NCBI GenBank assembly: GCA_910579745.1
Contig: CAJTVH010000009.1
Coordinates: forward strand, 16,470 to 80,469
Origin: an uncultured Clostridia bacterium
GTDB lineage: Bacteria > Bacillota > Clostridia > Lachnospirales > CAG-274
Length of the DNA stretch: 64,000 nucleotides
Direction: 5' to 3'
The translations under genes were made by a program, and so were the position numbers. The notes under the pieces were generated by a model. The model worked only from the letters and a program-made list of their open reading frames with translations. It was not told the DNA's origin and did not search any database. This document shows positions 9,103 through 18,012 of the stretch, piece after piece (positions within the stretch are counted from its first letter, which is position 1; every line of letters begins with the position of its first letter).

Positions 9103-10326
9103 TTACGAGCGATAATCGCCGTTTATTTTAACGTAGTCGTAAGTGAGATCACAGCCCCATGCTGTAGCTGTTTCCGTTCCCTCTTTTAAATTTATGTCAA
9201 TATATATATCAGATTCTTTTAAAATATCCGCCGCTTTGTTCTCATCGAAGACTATAGGAGAGCCTTTATCCATAAGGAGAATTTCTCCCGCTTTGCTTCT
9301 AAAGACTATAGTCACAAGATTTGGGTCAAACTTGGCTCCTGAATAGCCCATAGCGCAGAGTACTCTGCCCCAGTTAGCGTCAGCCCCGAAAAGAGCCGCT
9401 TTAAAAAGGTTTGATGAAACAACGGAATTTACAAGCTTTCTCGCGTCATCTTTTGTTTTTATGCCTGAAGCTGTTACTTCCATTAATTTTGTGGCTCCCT
9501 CTCCGTCTTTTACACAATTTACCGCGAGGTTTTTGTTTATCTCAAAAAGGGCTTCTTTAAATGTGTCATAATCGGCGTTTTCCTCTGTAATAGGGTCGTT
9601 TTCAGCGAGGCCGCTGGCGAGAATCAAAACGGTGTCATTTGTGCTTGTGTCACCGTCGACGCATATCATGTTAAAAGTATCTTTAACGCATTCTGACAGG
9701 GCTTTATCAAGCATTTTTTTTGATATATCAGCGTCGGTTGTTATAAAACAGAGCATTGTAGCCATATTTGGGTTTATCATTCCCGATCCTTTCGCCATTC
9801 CTCCTATTGTTACTTTTTTTCCGGAAAGCTCGATTTCCACGCATATTGTTTTTATAAAAGTATCGGTCGTCATAATAGCCTCAGCCGCTGACTCACCGCT
9901 CTCAAAACTATTTGACAGGAGAGGATATGTCGTTTTTATACCGTTTAATAATTTTTCCATAGGAAGGTTTACCCCGATTACTCCTGTTGAGCAAACGAGA
10001 ACATTTTCTTTATCACAACCGGCAAGCTCAGCGAAAACTTCCGCTGTGGCCTCCGCATCCCTTAATCCAGTTATTCCCGTACACGCGTTGGCGTTTCCGC
10101 TATTTACGACTATTCCTTTTATTTTATTCTCTTTTGTTTTTACTCTTTCTATATCCCAGAGCACGGGCGCCGCTTTTACTATATTTTGAGTAAAACAGCC
10201 AGCCGCCGTACAGAGATTTTCACTTAGTATAAGTGTAAGGTCTTTTTTCTCTTTTTTTAAGCCGACAAAGTTTCCCACGGCTTTAAAACCTTTAGGGGTT
10301 GTCACGTTTCCTTTTATTATTTTCAT
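9103..10326 (-). CDS. argJ: Ornithine acetyltransferase / N-acetylglutamate synthase
   Basis: Transfers the acetyl group from N-acetylornithine to glutamate, closing the acetyl cycle. If bifunctional, it also uses acetyl-CoA. The 407-residue protein has the autoproteolysis site in KGSGMINPNMATMLCF, cleaving before Thr190, which becomes the nucleophile. VNSGNANACTG, STGVIGVNLPM and GADANWGRVLCAMGYSG are also present. No separate argA or argE gene is seen nearby, which fits a cyclic pathway. Confidence 0.96.
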   Translation of the reverse strand: MKIIKGNVTTPKGFKAVGNFVGLKKEKKDLTLILSENLCTAAGCFTQNIVKAAPVLWDIERVKTKENKIKGIVVNSGNANACTGITGLRDAEATAEVFAELAGCDKENVLVCSTGVIGVNLPMEKLLNGIKTTYPLLSNSFESGESAAEAIMTTDTFIKTICVEIELSGKKVTIGGMAKGSGMINPNMATMLCFITTDADISKKMLDKALSECVKDTFNMICVDGDTSTNDTVLILASGLAENDPITEENADYDTFKEALFEINKNLAVNCVKDGEGATKLMEVTASGIKTKDDARKLVNSVVSSNLFKAALFGADANWGRVLCAMGYSGAKFDPNLVTIVFRSKAGEILLMDKGSPIVFDENKAADILKESDIYIDINLKEGTETATAWGCDLTYDYVKINGDYRS

Positions 10327-10347
10327 ATATTTTATCCTTTCTATATT

Positions 10348-11388
10348 TTAAATAGGAAATACGGGAGGCTGCTCGATTCCTGTTTTCTCATCGATGTCAA
10401 ACAATATATTCATATTCTGCACAGCCTGACCCGCCGCTCCTTTAAACAAGTTATCTATCGCCCCAGTTACTATTACCCTGTTTGTTCTGCTATCAACGGT
10501 AAAGCCTATATCGCAGAAATTTGAGCCTTTTACCCATTTTGTCTCGGGAAAAACTCCCTCTTTTGTAAGACGGACAAAATACTCGTTTTTATAATATTTC
10601 TCATATGCGGATTTTATGTCGCCGTAGCTGTAAGAACTATTTAAAGAGGCGTAGCATGTCGCTAATATTCCTCTGTTCATAGGTATTAAATGAGGGGTGA
10701 ATGACAAAACTATTTTCTCTCCCGCCGCTATTGATAGCTGTTCCTCTATTTCAGGAGTATGTCTGTGAGAGGCTATTTTATACGCTTTTACGGATTCGTT
10801 TACCTCGTCGAAATGAGTGCCTAAGCTTATTCCTCGTCCGGCTCCTGTTACACCCGATTTCGCGTCTATTATGATTGAGTTAATGTCTATTAATTTTTCT
10901 TTTACCAACGGGTAAAGAGAAAGAATGGAGCAAGTGGTGTAACACCCAGGATTGGCTATTATTCTTTTGTTTTTTATTTTATCCCTGTTTATCTCGCAAA
11001 GACCGTATACGGTTTCCGGAAGTATTTCTTTAGCCTCGTGAGACGTTTTATACCACTTTTCATATATATCAGAATCCCGCAGACGGAAGTCCGCCCCCAA
11101 ATCTATTATTTTTGTGTTATTAAGTATTTTTTCCGTTACTTTTTTACTCGCTACCCCATGAGGAAGAGCCAGAAAAATTACGTCGCATACTTTTGACATT
11201 TCCTCTATATTCTCTTCCTCACAGATTTTTTCCGTATGTCTGAAATTTTCGTATACGCTTCCGTAATTTTGTCCTTTGTAGCTTTGGGACGTTATTACGG
11301 CTATTTCTGTTTTAGGATGATTTGTGAGTATTCTCACAAGCTCGCTTCCGGCGTAACCAGTAGCGCCGATTATTCCCGCTTTTATCAT
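10348..11388 (-). CDS. argC: N-acetyl-gamma-glutamyl-phosphate reductase
   Basis: NADPH-dependent reductase and first gene of argC-argJ-argB-argD. The 346-residue protein starts MIKAGIIGATGYAGSELVRI (Rossmann GxxGYxG) and has the catalytic cysteine in ANPGCYTT (Cys149). HRHTPEIEEQL and the C-terminal GAAGQAVQNMN are typical. An in-frame GTG at 11409 would add seven residues. I chose ATG11388 because GGGGG lies about 8 nt upstream of it. Divergent from argG, with a shared regulatory region. Confidence 0.95.
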   Translation of the reverse strand: MIKAGIIGATGYAGSELVRILTNHPKTEIAVITSQSYKGQNYGSVYENFRHTEKICEEENIEEMSKVCDVIFLALPHGVASKKVTEKILNNTKIIDLGADFRLRDSDIYEKWYKTSHEAKEILPETVYGLCEINRDKIKNKRIIANPGCYTTCSILSLYPLVKEKLIDINSIIIDAKSGVTGAGRGISLGTHFDEVNESVKAYKIASHRHTPEIEEQLSIAAGEKIVLSFTPHLIPMNRGILATCYASLNSSYSYGDIKSAYEKYYKNEYFVRLTKEGVFPETKWVKGSNFCDIGFTVDSRTNRVIVTGAIDNLFKGAAGQAVQNMNILFDIDEKTGIEQPPVFPI

Positions 11389-11430
11389 AATTATTCCCCC
11401 GTTTCTCACATATAATTAATAATTTTAATA

Positions 11431-11459
11431 ATTATACATTTTTACACTGATTTATGCAA
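11431..11459 (-). promoter_or_regulatory. Predicted sigma-A promoter of the argCJBD operon
   Basis: On the minus strand, -35 TTGCAT (11454-11459) and -10 TATAAT (11431-11436) are separated by 17 bp, about 40 bp upstream of the argC start codon. Confidence 0.6.
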
Positions 11460-11552
11460 GGATAATTTTGTATAAAATTTATGATGTATATTACTTGAAA
11501 ATTAGTAAAAATTAAATTTATAAAAATAAATTTTAAAATTTTATGCAAATAT

Positions 11553-11570
11553 AATGAATAAATATTCATT
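11553..11570. promoter_or_regulatory. ARG box (ArgR/AhrC operator)
   Basis: AATGAATAAATATTCATT matches the 18-bp ARG-box consensus (WNTGAAT-WWWW-ATTCANW, established for ArgR) at every position. It lies between the divergent argC and argG promoters, about 93 bp from the argC -35 box and about 55 bp from the argG -35 box. The match is seen directly. Arginine-dependent control by ArgR/AhrC is inferred. Confidence 0.8.
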
Positions 11571-11625
11571 AATTCAAGGCTTTTGAAAAAAAATTATGAA
11601 ACAACTAAGACAATGAAATTTTATA

Positions 11626-11654
11626 TTGAATATTTTTTTTAAAAAGTGTATAAT
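11626..11654 (+). promoter_or_regulatory. Predicted sigma-A promoter of argGH
   Basis: -35 TTGAAT (11626-11631), a 17-bp spacer and -10 TATAAT (11649-11654) lie 32 bp before the argG start codon. An AGGAGGA ribosome-binding site follows. Confidence 0.75.
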
Positions 11655-11686
11655 TATTACAACTTTATTTTTAGGAGGATTTTACT

Positions 11687-12895
11687 ATGAAAATTGTTCT
11701 TGCTTACTCAGGCGGTTTGGATACTTCCGTTATTATACCTTGGCTTAAAGAAAATTATGACAACGCTGAGATTATAGCGGTGTGTGTTGATGTGGGACAA
11801 GGAAACGAAACGGACGGAATGGAGGAAAAGGCTCTTAAAATGGGCGCCAGCAAAATTTATATCGAGGATGTGAGAGAGGAGTTTATCACGGATTATGTTT
11901 ATCCTATGGTTAAAGCGCACGCCGTTTATGAGGATAAATATCTTTTGGGTACTTCTATCGCGAGGCCTCTTATCGCTAAAAGACTTGTTGAAATCGCTCT
12001 TAAAGAGGGCGCTGAGGCTATTTGCCACGGATGTACGGGAAAGGGCAACGACCAGATACGTTTTGAGCTTTCAATGAAAGCCCTCGCTCCTCAGATTAAA
12101 ATTATCGCTCCTTGGAGAACATGGGATATTTCATCAAGGGATGAGGAAATAGAGTTTCTTCAAAAGAGAGGTCTTCCTGTTCCGATGAAAAAAGAGGAAA
12201 GCTATAGCAGAGACAGAAACTTATGGCATATAAGTCACGAGGGACTTGACCTTGAGGAGCCGGAAAACGAGCCTAATTTTAAACATCTTCTTAAATTAGG
12301 CGTAAGTCCGGAGGAAGCGCCGGACGAGCCTACTTATATTGAGATTGAGTTTGAGAAAGGCGTACCTGTTTCTTTAGACGGCAAAAAGGTTTCTCCTATT
12401 GAGCTTATGGACAAGCTTAACGAGCTTGGCGGCAAAAATGGTATCGGCATAGCCGATTTAGTTGAGAACCGTGTTGTGGGCATGAAGAGCAGGGGAGTTT
12501 ATGAGACACCGGGAGGAACTATTTTATACGCCGCTCACAGAGATCTTGAATACCTTTGTCTCGATAAGCAGACTACTTCTTTTAAAGAGGTTATCAGAAA
12601 TAAATATACAGAGATTATTTACTCAGGGGAATGGTTTACCCCTTTAAGGGAGGCTTTATCAGCTTTTGTTGACTCAACTCAGGAAACGGTCACAGGAAAA
12701 GTTAAGCTTAAATTATACAAAGGAAACGTTATCTCAGCGGGTGTAAGCTCTCCTTACTCTTTATACAGTCCAGAACTGGCAAGCTTTACGACAGGTGAGC
12801 TTTACAGCCACAAGGACGCTGACGGATTTATTAATCTCTTTGGTCTTCCTCTTAAAGTTCGGGCTATGATGAGACAGCAGAGAGGTGACAAATAA
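11687..12895 (+). CDS. argG: Argininosuccinate synthase
   Basis: Condenses citrulline with aspartate using ATP. The 402-residue protein has the N-type ATP pyrophosphatase loop [10 protein letters not shown] (6-15), the [14 protein letters not shown] substrate motif, [12 protein letters not shown], and [21 protein letters not shown] precedes the ATG. The TAA stop overlaps the argH ATG by one base, so translation is coupled. Transcribed away from argCJBD with the ARG box between. Confidence 0.97.
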   Translation: MKIVLAYSGGLDTSVIIPWLKENYDNAEIIAVCVDVGQGNETDGMEEKALKMGASKIYIEDVREEFITDYVYPMVKAHAVYEDKYLLGTSIARPLIAKRLVEIALKEGAEAICHGCTGKGNDQIRFELSMKALAPQIKIIAPWRTWDISSRDEEIEFLQKRGLPVPMKKEESYSRDRNLWHISHEGLDLEEPENEPNFKHLLKLGVSPEEAPDEPTYIEIEFEKGVPVSLDGKKVSPIELMDKLNELGGKNGIGIADLVENRVVGMKSRGVYETPGGTILYAAHRDLEYLCLDKQTTSFKEVIRNKYTEIIYSGEWFTPLREALSAFVDSTQETVTGKVKLKLYKGNVISAGVSSPYSLYSPELASFTTGELYSHKDADGFINLFGLPLKVRAMMRQQRGDK

Positions 12896-14271
12896 TGAAA
12901 CTTTGGGGCGGAAGATTTACAAAGTCTACCGACAGTTTTACCGACCATTTTCATTCCTCTATTTCTTTTGATAAAAGAATGTATAAACAGGACATAGCCG
13001 GAAGTATCGCTCACGCAGATATGCTTGGAGAGCAGGGAATTATATCAAAAGAAGACGCGGAGCTTATTAAAAAAACTTTAACTGAGATTCTCGACGACAT
13101 ATCAAAGGGAAACGTCACTTTTGACGAGAAAGCCGAGGATATTCATATGAATATCGAGACAATCCTTATTGAGAGAATCGGAGACGTGGGAAAACGTCTG
13201 CACACGGGCAGAAGCAGAAACGACCAAGTGGCCCTTGACCTTCGTATGTATTTAAAAGAAGAGATTAGTGAAATAAAAGAGCTTATTAAAAAACTTTTAA
13301 GCGTTTTAAACAAAACGGCCAAAGAAAATATTGACACTATCATGCCGGGGTATACTCATCTTCAAAACGCCCAGCCTGTTACTTTCGCTCATCATTTGCT
13401 CGCTTATACTGAAATGTTTAAAAGAGATTACGACAGATTATCGGACTGCCATAAAAGAACGAACGTTATGCCTTTGGGGGCGGGCGCTCTCGCCTCTACG
13501 ACATACCCATTAAACAGGGAGCTTGTATGCGAGTCTTTGGGATTTGATAGCATCACTTTAAACAGTATGGACAGTGTAAGCGACAGGGATTTCAGCGCTG
13601 AGCTATTATACTGTATGTCCATGGTTATGATGCATTTAAGCCGTTTCTGCGAGGAAATTATTTTATGGTCGAATCAGCAGTTTAAATTTATTGAGTTATC
13701 GGACGCTTACAGTACCGGAAGCTCTATTATGCCCCAGAAAAAAAATCCTGATATGGCTGAACTTATAAGAGGAAAAACGGGACGGGTATACGGTGACCTT
13801 ATGGGCTTTTTAACTGTTATGAAAGGTCTTCCTCTGGCTTATAACAAAGATATGCAGGAAGACAAGGAAAGCGTTTTTGACGCTGTGGATACGGTTAAAA
13901 TGTGTATGCCAGTGTTTACGGCTATGATTGAGACTATGAAAATCAATAAGGAAAATATGAGAATGGCGGCGAAGGGCGGATTTATGAACGCTACGGACGC
14001 CGCCGACTGGCTAGTTAAACATGGGGTTCCTTTCCGTGACGCTCACGCGGTTATAGGGCAAATGGTCTTATATTGTATTGAGAACTCAAAGGCTTTAGAG
14101 GATTTATCCATTGAGGAGATGAAAAAATTCAGCGGGGTTTTTGATGAGAGTGTTTTTGAGGCTATTTCACTTGAAAAATGTGTTGAGGCCAGAAGGGTTG
14201 ACGGAGGACCCTCAAAGTGGTATATTGAGAAGCTAATCGCTTTTAATGAGGAATTTATATCAGGACTTTAA
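12895..14271 (+). CDS. argH: Argininosuccinate lyase
   Basis: Splits argininosuccinate into arginine and fumarate. The 458-residue fumarase/aspartase-superfamily protein carries [11 protein letters not shown] at the start, [13 protein letters not shown] (about 103-115), [15 protein letters not shown], and the signature [12 protein letters not shown] (275-286). Its start overlaps the argG stop (TAATG). argF (ornithine carbamoyltransferase) and carbamoyl-phosphate synthase are not in the window and must lie elsewhere if the pathway is complete. Confidence 0.97.
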   Translation: MKLWGGRFTKSTDSFTDHFHSSISFDKRMYKQDIAGSIAHADMLGEQGIISKEDAELIKKTLTEILDDISKGNVTFDEKAEDIHMNIETILIERIGDVGKRLHTGRSRNDQVALDLRMYLKEEISEIKELIKKLLSVLNKTAKENIDTIMPGYTHLQNAQPVTFAHHLLAYTEMFKRDYDRLSDCHKRTNVMPLGAGALASTTYPLNRELVCESLGFDSITLNSMDSVSDRDFSAELLYCMSMVMMHLSRFCEEIILWSNQQFKFIELSDAYSTGSSIMPQKKNPDMAELIRGKTGRVYGDLMGFLTVMKGLPLAYNKDMQEDKESVFDAVDTVKMCMPVFTAMIETMKINKENMRMAAKGGFMNATDAADWLVKHGVPFRDAHAVIGQMVLYCIENSKALEDLSIEEMKKFSGVFDESVFEAISLEKCVEARRVDGGPSKWYIEKLIAFNEEFISGL

Positions 14272-14284
14272 CCAAGAGGGTAAG

Positions 14285-14434
14285 TATAGTCAAATAACTT
14301 TAAAATGAGCAAAGGAAGGCGAGCTAGAAATTATTTTCACAAGGCGGGGTAAGAAGAATGCGGCCGTGGTCTTATGCCTACTGACGCTAACGCTGTAGAA
14401 AAGGATTTTTTGCCGCCGAAATTGTTTATATATT
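14285..14434. repeat. Family B repeat element (degenerate copy)
   Basis: It starts TATAGTCAAATAACTTTAAA and carries the family core (ATTATTTTCACAAGGCG, then CTTATGCCTACTGACGCTAACGC), then GCCGCCGAAATTGTTT. The right end is poorly conserved. Other B copies are at 21261, 27955, 28334, 31659, 39149 and 54356. Confidence 0.6.
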
Positions 14435-14515
14435 ATGCTTTTTCGGGCGCTCTTAAATTTTTATTTATAAATTAATTGATGTTTAGCGTTAAATGAAAGG
14501 GTGGTTTTGTTTTTT

Positions 14516-15142
14516 ATGAAGGTTTGGAACGTAAACGATGAGAAATTTTTAAAATATGGGAAGGTAATTAAAGGATATGACTTAAACGGGATTGTTTCGG
14601 CTCTTGAAAAACTTCCCGCCACAGACGACGTTGTATATGAACCGTCGGAAGAGAGCCTTGAGAAATTCAGCGGTATGTTTGCCGAAAGGTTTTTTGGCCA
14701 GATGGAAGTTCAGGTTGGATTTTGCAATGGAAAAAATTATCTCCTTAACGCTGTTGAGTATCACAGAAGTTCGGAAATTAATATCGCCGCCAAAGACGCT
14801 ATATTGCTTTTGGGCTCTTTACAGGATGTAAAAGAGGAGGACGAGGGGAACTTTGCTTATGACACTTCTCTCATTGAGGCTTTTTTTGTTCCGGCTAATA
14901 CCGCTGTCGAGCTTTACGCCACTACATTACATTACGCGCCGTGTTCCGTAGGAGATAGTTATTTTAAAATGGCTGTAGTTTTGCCAAGGGGCACAAATTA
15001 TCCTCTTGACAAAACTTTTGATATGGGTGAGGAAAAACTTTTGACCGCGAGAAATAAGTTTCTTATAGCCCATAAAGACGCTTATATTAAAGACGCTTTT
15101 AACGGACTTATCGGTGATAATATCGATGTGAGAAACGATTGA
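14516..15142 (+). CDS. DUF4867 family protein (cupin-like)
   Basis: A 208-residue protein starting MKVWNVNDEKFLKYGKVIKG, the DUF4867 N-terminal pattern. GQMEVQVGFCNGKNYLLNAVEYHRSSE and the downstream FFVPANTAVELYATTLHYAPC resemble a cupin-like barrel with a possible metal-binding His and Glu. Family members are often near carbohydrate-use genes, but here the neighbours are argGH and a PepSY gene. An in-frame GTG at 14501 is possible. ATG14516 is better spaced from AAAGGGTGG. The function is unknown. Confidence 0.75.
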   Translation: MKVWNVNDEKFLKYGKVIKGYDLNGIVSALEKLPATDDVVYEPSEESLEKFSGMFAERFFGQMEVQVGFCNGKNYLLNAVEYHRSSEINIAAKDAILLLGSLQDVKEEDEGNFAYDTSLIEAFFVPANTAVELYATTLHYAPCSVGDSYFKMAVVLPRGTNYPLDKTFDMGEEKLLTARNKFLIAHKDAYIKDAFNGLIGDNIDVRND

Positions 15143-15283
15143 GAAATTAGTGAACCTGTCCGATAGCGTTCTGATAACGTTTTTTTGAAATTTTATTTCA
15201 GAGAGTGCCTCAGTGTGTAAAAATCCATATATCTACGGTAAAGATGGCTGGCGCGGTTAGGGCTTATTTAGAGTTTTTTTTAA

Positions 15284-15331
15284 TTTTATAATAGACCTGT
15301 TCAATAATTATTGAACAGGTCTATTATAAAA
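15284..15331. terminator. Perfect 48-bp palindrome, probable bidirectional terminator
   Basis: Every base from 15284 to 15331 pairs about the centre 15307/15308. Each arm is TTTTATAATAGACCTGTTCA plus ATAA. Transcripts in either direction would form a very long hairpin ending in A/U. It lies between the DUF4867 and PepSY genes. Confidence 0.6.
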
Positions 15332-15378
15332 ATATACTCTGTTTTGACAGTTTTATGAATTTTAAGGGGGGCGGTTAA

Positions 15379-16038
15379 ATGAAAAAAAAGATTATTATAA
15401 GTGTTTTAGCTGTTTTTGCGGTAACTGTGGTTATAGTTATTTTTTTCTTATTAAACAGAGACGTTATAGGAACGGAACGGGCGCAGGCCATTGTTCTTGA
15501 GCATTCGGGAATATCGGCGGGCGACGCCGAATTTACAAAAGTAGAGCTTGACGGGTCAGAATATGATATTGAGTTTATAGCTCCTGACGGAAAGTATGAG
15601 TATGAGATATCTTCTTATACAGGAGATATTTTAGAGTATAAACGAGATATAAACAGAGGCGGCGCGGATTTTGGCGCCGAGGCTTCACCGACGGAACCGC
15701 CGATAAAAAATAATATGACGGAAGCCTTAACGGAGGGAAACTCTCAGGAGGTTTCTGGAGGAAATAATATTTCTGATTTGCCTGAGCGTATAACGGCTCA
15801 ACCGGAAAAATTATCGGAACAAGAAATATTTGATATAGCTTATAATCACGCGGGGGTAAAATATGAGAACGTATTATATTCAGAGATAAAGTTTAAGGAA
15901 GGCGTATACGATTTGGAGTTTGACACCGCTGATTACGAGTATGACTATAAAATTTCGCCAAGCGGGCAGGTAATAGAGTTTGAGAAAGAGATACAGGACG
16001 GCTATAGATTAAAAAAACACCATATAGACCATTATTAA
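15379..16038 (+). CDS. Membrane-anchored protein with two PepSY-type domains
   Basis: The 219-residue product starts with a membrane anchor (MKKKIIISVLAVFAVTVVIV). Two copies of the PepSY pattern follow. Copy one (about residues 34-92) is ERAQAIVLEHSGI...EYDIEFIAPDGKYEYEISSYTGDIL. Copy two (about 150-208) is EQEIFDIAYNHAGV...YDLEFDTADYEYDYKISPSGQVI. A Thr/Pro/Glu/Asn-rich linker joins them. PepSY domains are often extracytoplasmic protease-inhibitor or pro-domain modules. The partner here is unknown. A GGGGGG site precedes the ATG. Confidence 0.8.
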   Translation: MKKKIIISVLAVFAVTVVIVIFFLLNRDVIGTERAQAIVLEHSGISAGDAEFTKVELDGSEYDIEFIAPDGKYEYEISSYTGDILEYKRDINRGGADFGAEASPTEPPIKNNMTEALTEGNSQEVSGGNNISDLPERITAQPEKLSEQEIFDIAYNHAGVKYENVLYSEIKFKEGVYDLEFDTADYEYDYKISPSGQVIEFEKEIQDGYRLKKHHIDHY

Positions 16039-16161
16039 AAATTTTTGTTATAAGTGGTTAAAAAACGAGATAAAAATTTTTGAGAAAGCTAAACATCAAT
16101 TTTAAAATCGGAGCATTTATTCAGCGGGTTAAAAACGAGTGTGTAATTTCTAAATATTGTA

Positions 16162-16191
16162 TTGACTAAATATAAGATTTTATATTATAAT
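16162..16191 (+). promoter_or_regulatory. Predicted promoter upstream of the serC leader
   Basis: -35 TTGACT (16162-16167) and -10 TATAAT (16186-16191) with an 18-bp spacer, about 590 bp before serC. If it drives serC, the D1/D2 repeats lie inside a long 5' untranslated leader. Confidence 0.45.
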
Positions 16192-16327
16192 AATAAAATG
16201 GTTTTATTAATTTCTGACTGTTTGTTTTGTCAGGGTTAATATTATTTCGTAAATTTATTTTGTATAACATACGATTTTTATTGAGAATTGTAAAAGTATG
16301 TTAAATTTTTAATTTTCCTGTTATTTA

Positions 16328-16748
16328 TACTAATCTTTTTTTAAATATTGGATAAAAAGATATAAAAACAAAAAGACTTTACGGGAGTGCCGTATTTGTG
16401 TCTGCGCTTTCGCTCCGTTATTTTAGCGAAAGGTGTTTGTGAGACAGACAGCGAAAGCGCAGAGAGAATAAAGGGGCGATTTGGAAAATTTAAAGTAAAA
16501 TAATTTTTTATTTCCATAGCTGTCAAAATACGTTATATTCACTTTTTTAAATGAGATTAGTATAAAAAGATATAAAAGCAAAAAAATATTTTACGGCGTG
16601 TTTACGCCAAAATTTTAGAGAGAGGCGTTTTTAAACTCTGAAAGCGCAGAGAGAATTGTTTACAATTCGGAAAATTTTTAATAAAACAATTTTTTTGTTT
16701 TTTATACCGCTTAATATATTATATCCGTTTTTTTAAATGAGACTAGTA
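16328..16748. repeat. Tandem family D elements (D1 16328-16562, D2 16561-16748)
   Basis: Two diverged copies stand head to tail. Each has the start motif AAAAAGATATAAAARCAAAAA, then TTTACGG, an internal hairpin segment ending GAAAGCGCAGAGAGAAT, and an end reading TTTTTTAAATGAGAYTAGTA. In D1, TCTGCGCTTTCGCT pairs with AGCGAAAGCGCAGA. A reduced copy occurs at 23207-23285 in the phage module. The region holds no supported gene. It may be a mobile palindrome or a structured leader. Confidence 0.6.
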
Positions 16749-16780
16749 TTAATTTTTATTTATAGGGAGGCTTTACATTT

Positions 16781-17860
16781 ATGGAAAGAGTTTATAATTT
16801 TTCAGCGGGCCCGTCTATGCTTCCGCTGCCTGTTTTGGAGAAAATTCAGAAGGAATTGGTTTGCTATGGCAATTCCGGTATGTCCGTTATGGAAATGAGT
16901 CACCGCTCAAAAGTATTTGAGGAAATTATTCAGGGCGCTGAAAAACTTTTAAGAGAGCTTATGGATATTCCTGATAATTATAAGGTTATGTTTTTACAGG
17001 GCGGAGGCTCAACTCAGTTCGCCATGATTCCTATGAATCTTTTTAAAAACAAAAAGGCTGATTTCGTGAAAACCGGTCAATGGGCTAAAAAAGCTATTGA
17101 GGAGGCTTCTAAATTTGGTACAGCGAACGTTATCGCTTCCTCAGAGGATAAAACCTATTCTTACATTCCCGTTCTTCACAAAGAGGATTTTTCTAAAGAC
17201 GCTGATTATTTCTACATAACTTACAACAATACTATTTACGGGACAAGATACACTGAACTTCCTGACACCGGTGACGTGCCTTTGGTAGCCGATATTTCAA
17301 GCAATATTATGTCGGAGGTTATAGACGTTAATAAATTTGGTCTGTTATTCGCGGGAGCTCAGAAAAACGTAGGGCCAGCAGGGGTTACTATCGTTATTAT
17401 GAGAGAGGATTTAATAAGCGAGCCGATTTCCGGAACTCCTACTATGCTTAATTATTCTATTCACTCAAACGCCGGCTCTCTTTACAACACTCCTCCGTGC
17501 TTCGCTATTTACGCCGCTAAACTTGTGTTTGAGTGGATTAAGGATATGGGCGGAGTCAAAGGTGTTCAGGCGATAAACGAGGAGAAGGCAGGTATACTTT
17601 ACGATTATCTTGACGCCTCAAATATGTTTAAGGGTACAGTTGTGTATAAAGACCGTTCTTTAATGAATATTCCTTTTGTTACAAAAAGCGACGAGCTTAA
17701 CGCTAAATTTATCAAAGAGGCTACTGACAGCGGATTTGTCAATCTTAAAGGACACCGTACCGTGGGCGGCATGAGAGCGAGCATTTATAACGCTATGCCT
17801 GTGGAGGGCGTTTCAAAGCTTGTTGAGTTTATGAAAAAATTTGAGGTGGATAATAAATAA
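16781..17860 (+). CDS. serC: Phosphoserine aminotransferase
   Basis: PLP enzyme of serine synthesis that transaminates 3-phosphohydroxypyruvate. The 359-residue protein starts with the family signature RVYNFSAGPSMLPLPVLE and has HRSKVFEEI, LQGGGSTQFAMIPMNL, and the Schiff-base lysine in AGAQKNVGPAG (Lys195). GHRTVGGMRASIYNAMP near the C-terminus binds substrate phosphate. GGGAGG precedes the ATG. It is followed 152 nt later by the phosphoglycerate dehydrogenase gene. Confidence 0.97.
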   Translation: MERVYNFSAGPSMLPLPVLEKIQKELVCYGNSGMSVMEMSHRSKVFEEIIQGAEKLLRELMDIPDNYKVMFLQGGGSTQFAMIPMNLFKNKKADFVKTGQWAKKAIEEASKFGTANVIASSEDKTYSYIPVLHKEDFSKDADYFYITYNNTIYGTRYTELPDTGDVPLVADISSNIMSEVIDVNKFGLLFAGAQKNVGPAGVTIVIMREDLISEPISGTPTMLNYSIHSNAGSLYNTPPCFAIYAAKLVFEWIKDMGGVKGVQAINEEKAGILYDYLDASNMFKGTVVYKDRSLMNIPFVTKSDELNAKFIKEATDSGFVNLKGHRTVGGMRASIYNAMPVEGVSKLVEFMKKFEVDNK

Positions 17861-18012
17861 GTTTAAACTTAAAATCAGCCAGAGGCCTATTTACAGCGGG
17901 TTAGATATAAATTAAAATTTTTTATGGATGAAACCGCCGAGATTGAGTCTTAAAAATTTTTGAGCGGGTTTATTATAGTAGGGTTTTATGAGAATACAAG
18001 GAGATATTGAAG

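Noticed and set aside
16341..16526. 61-residue minus-strand ORF in element D1
   Set aside because: It lies wholly within a repeated palindromic element and is not shared in frame with the D2 copy.
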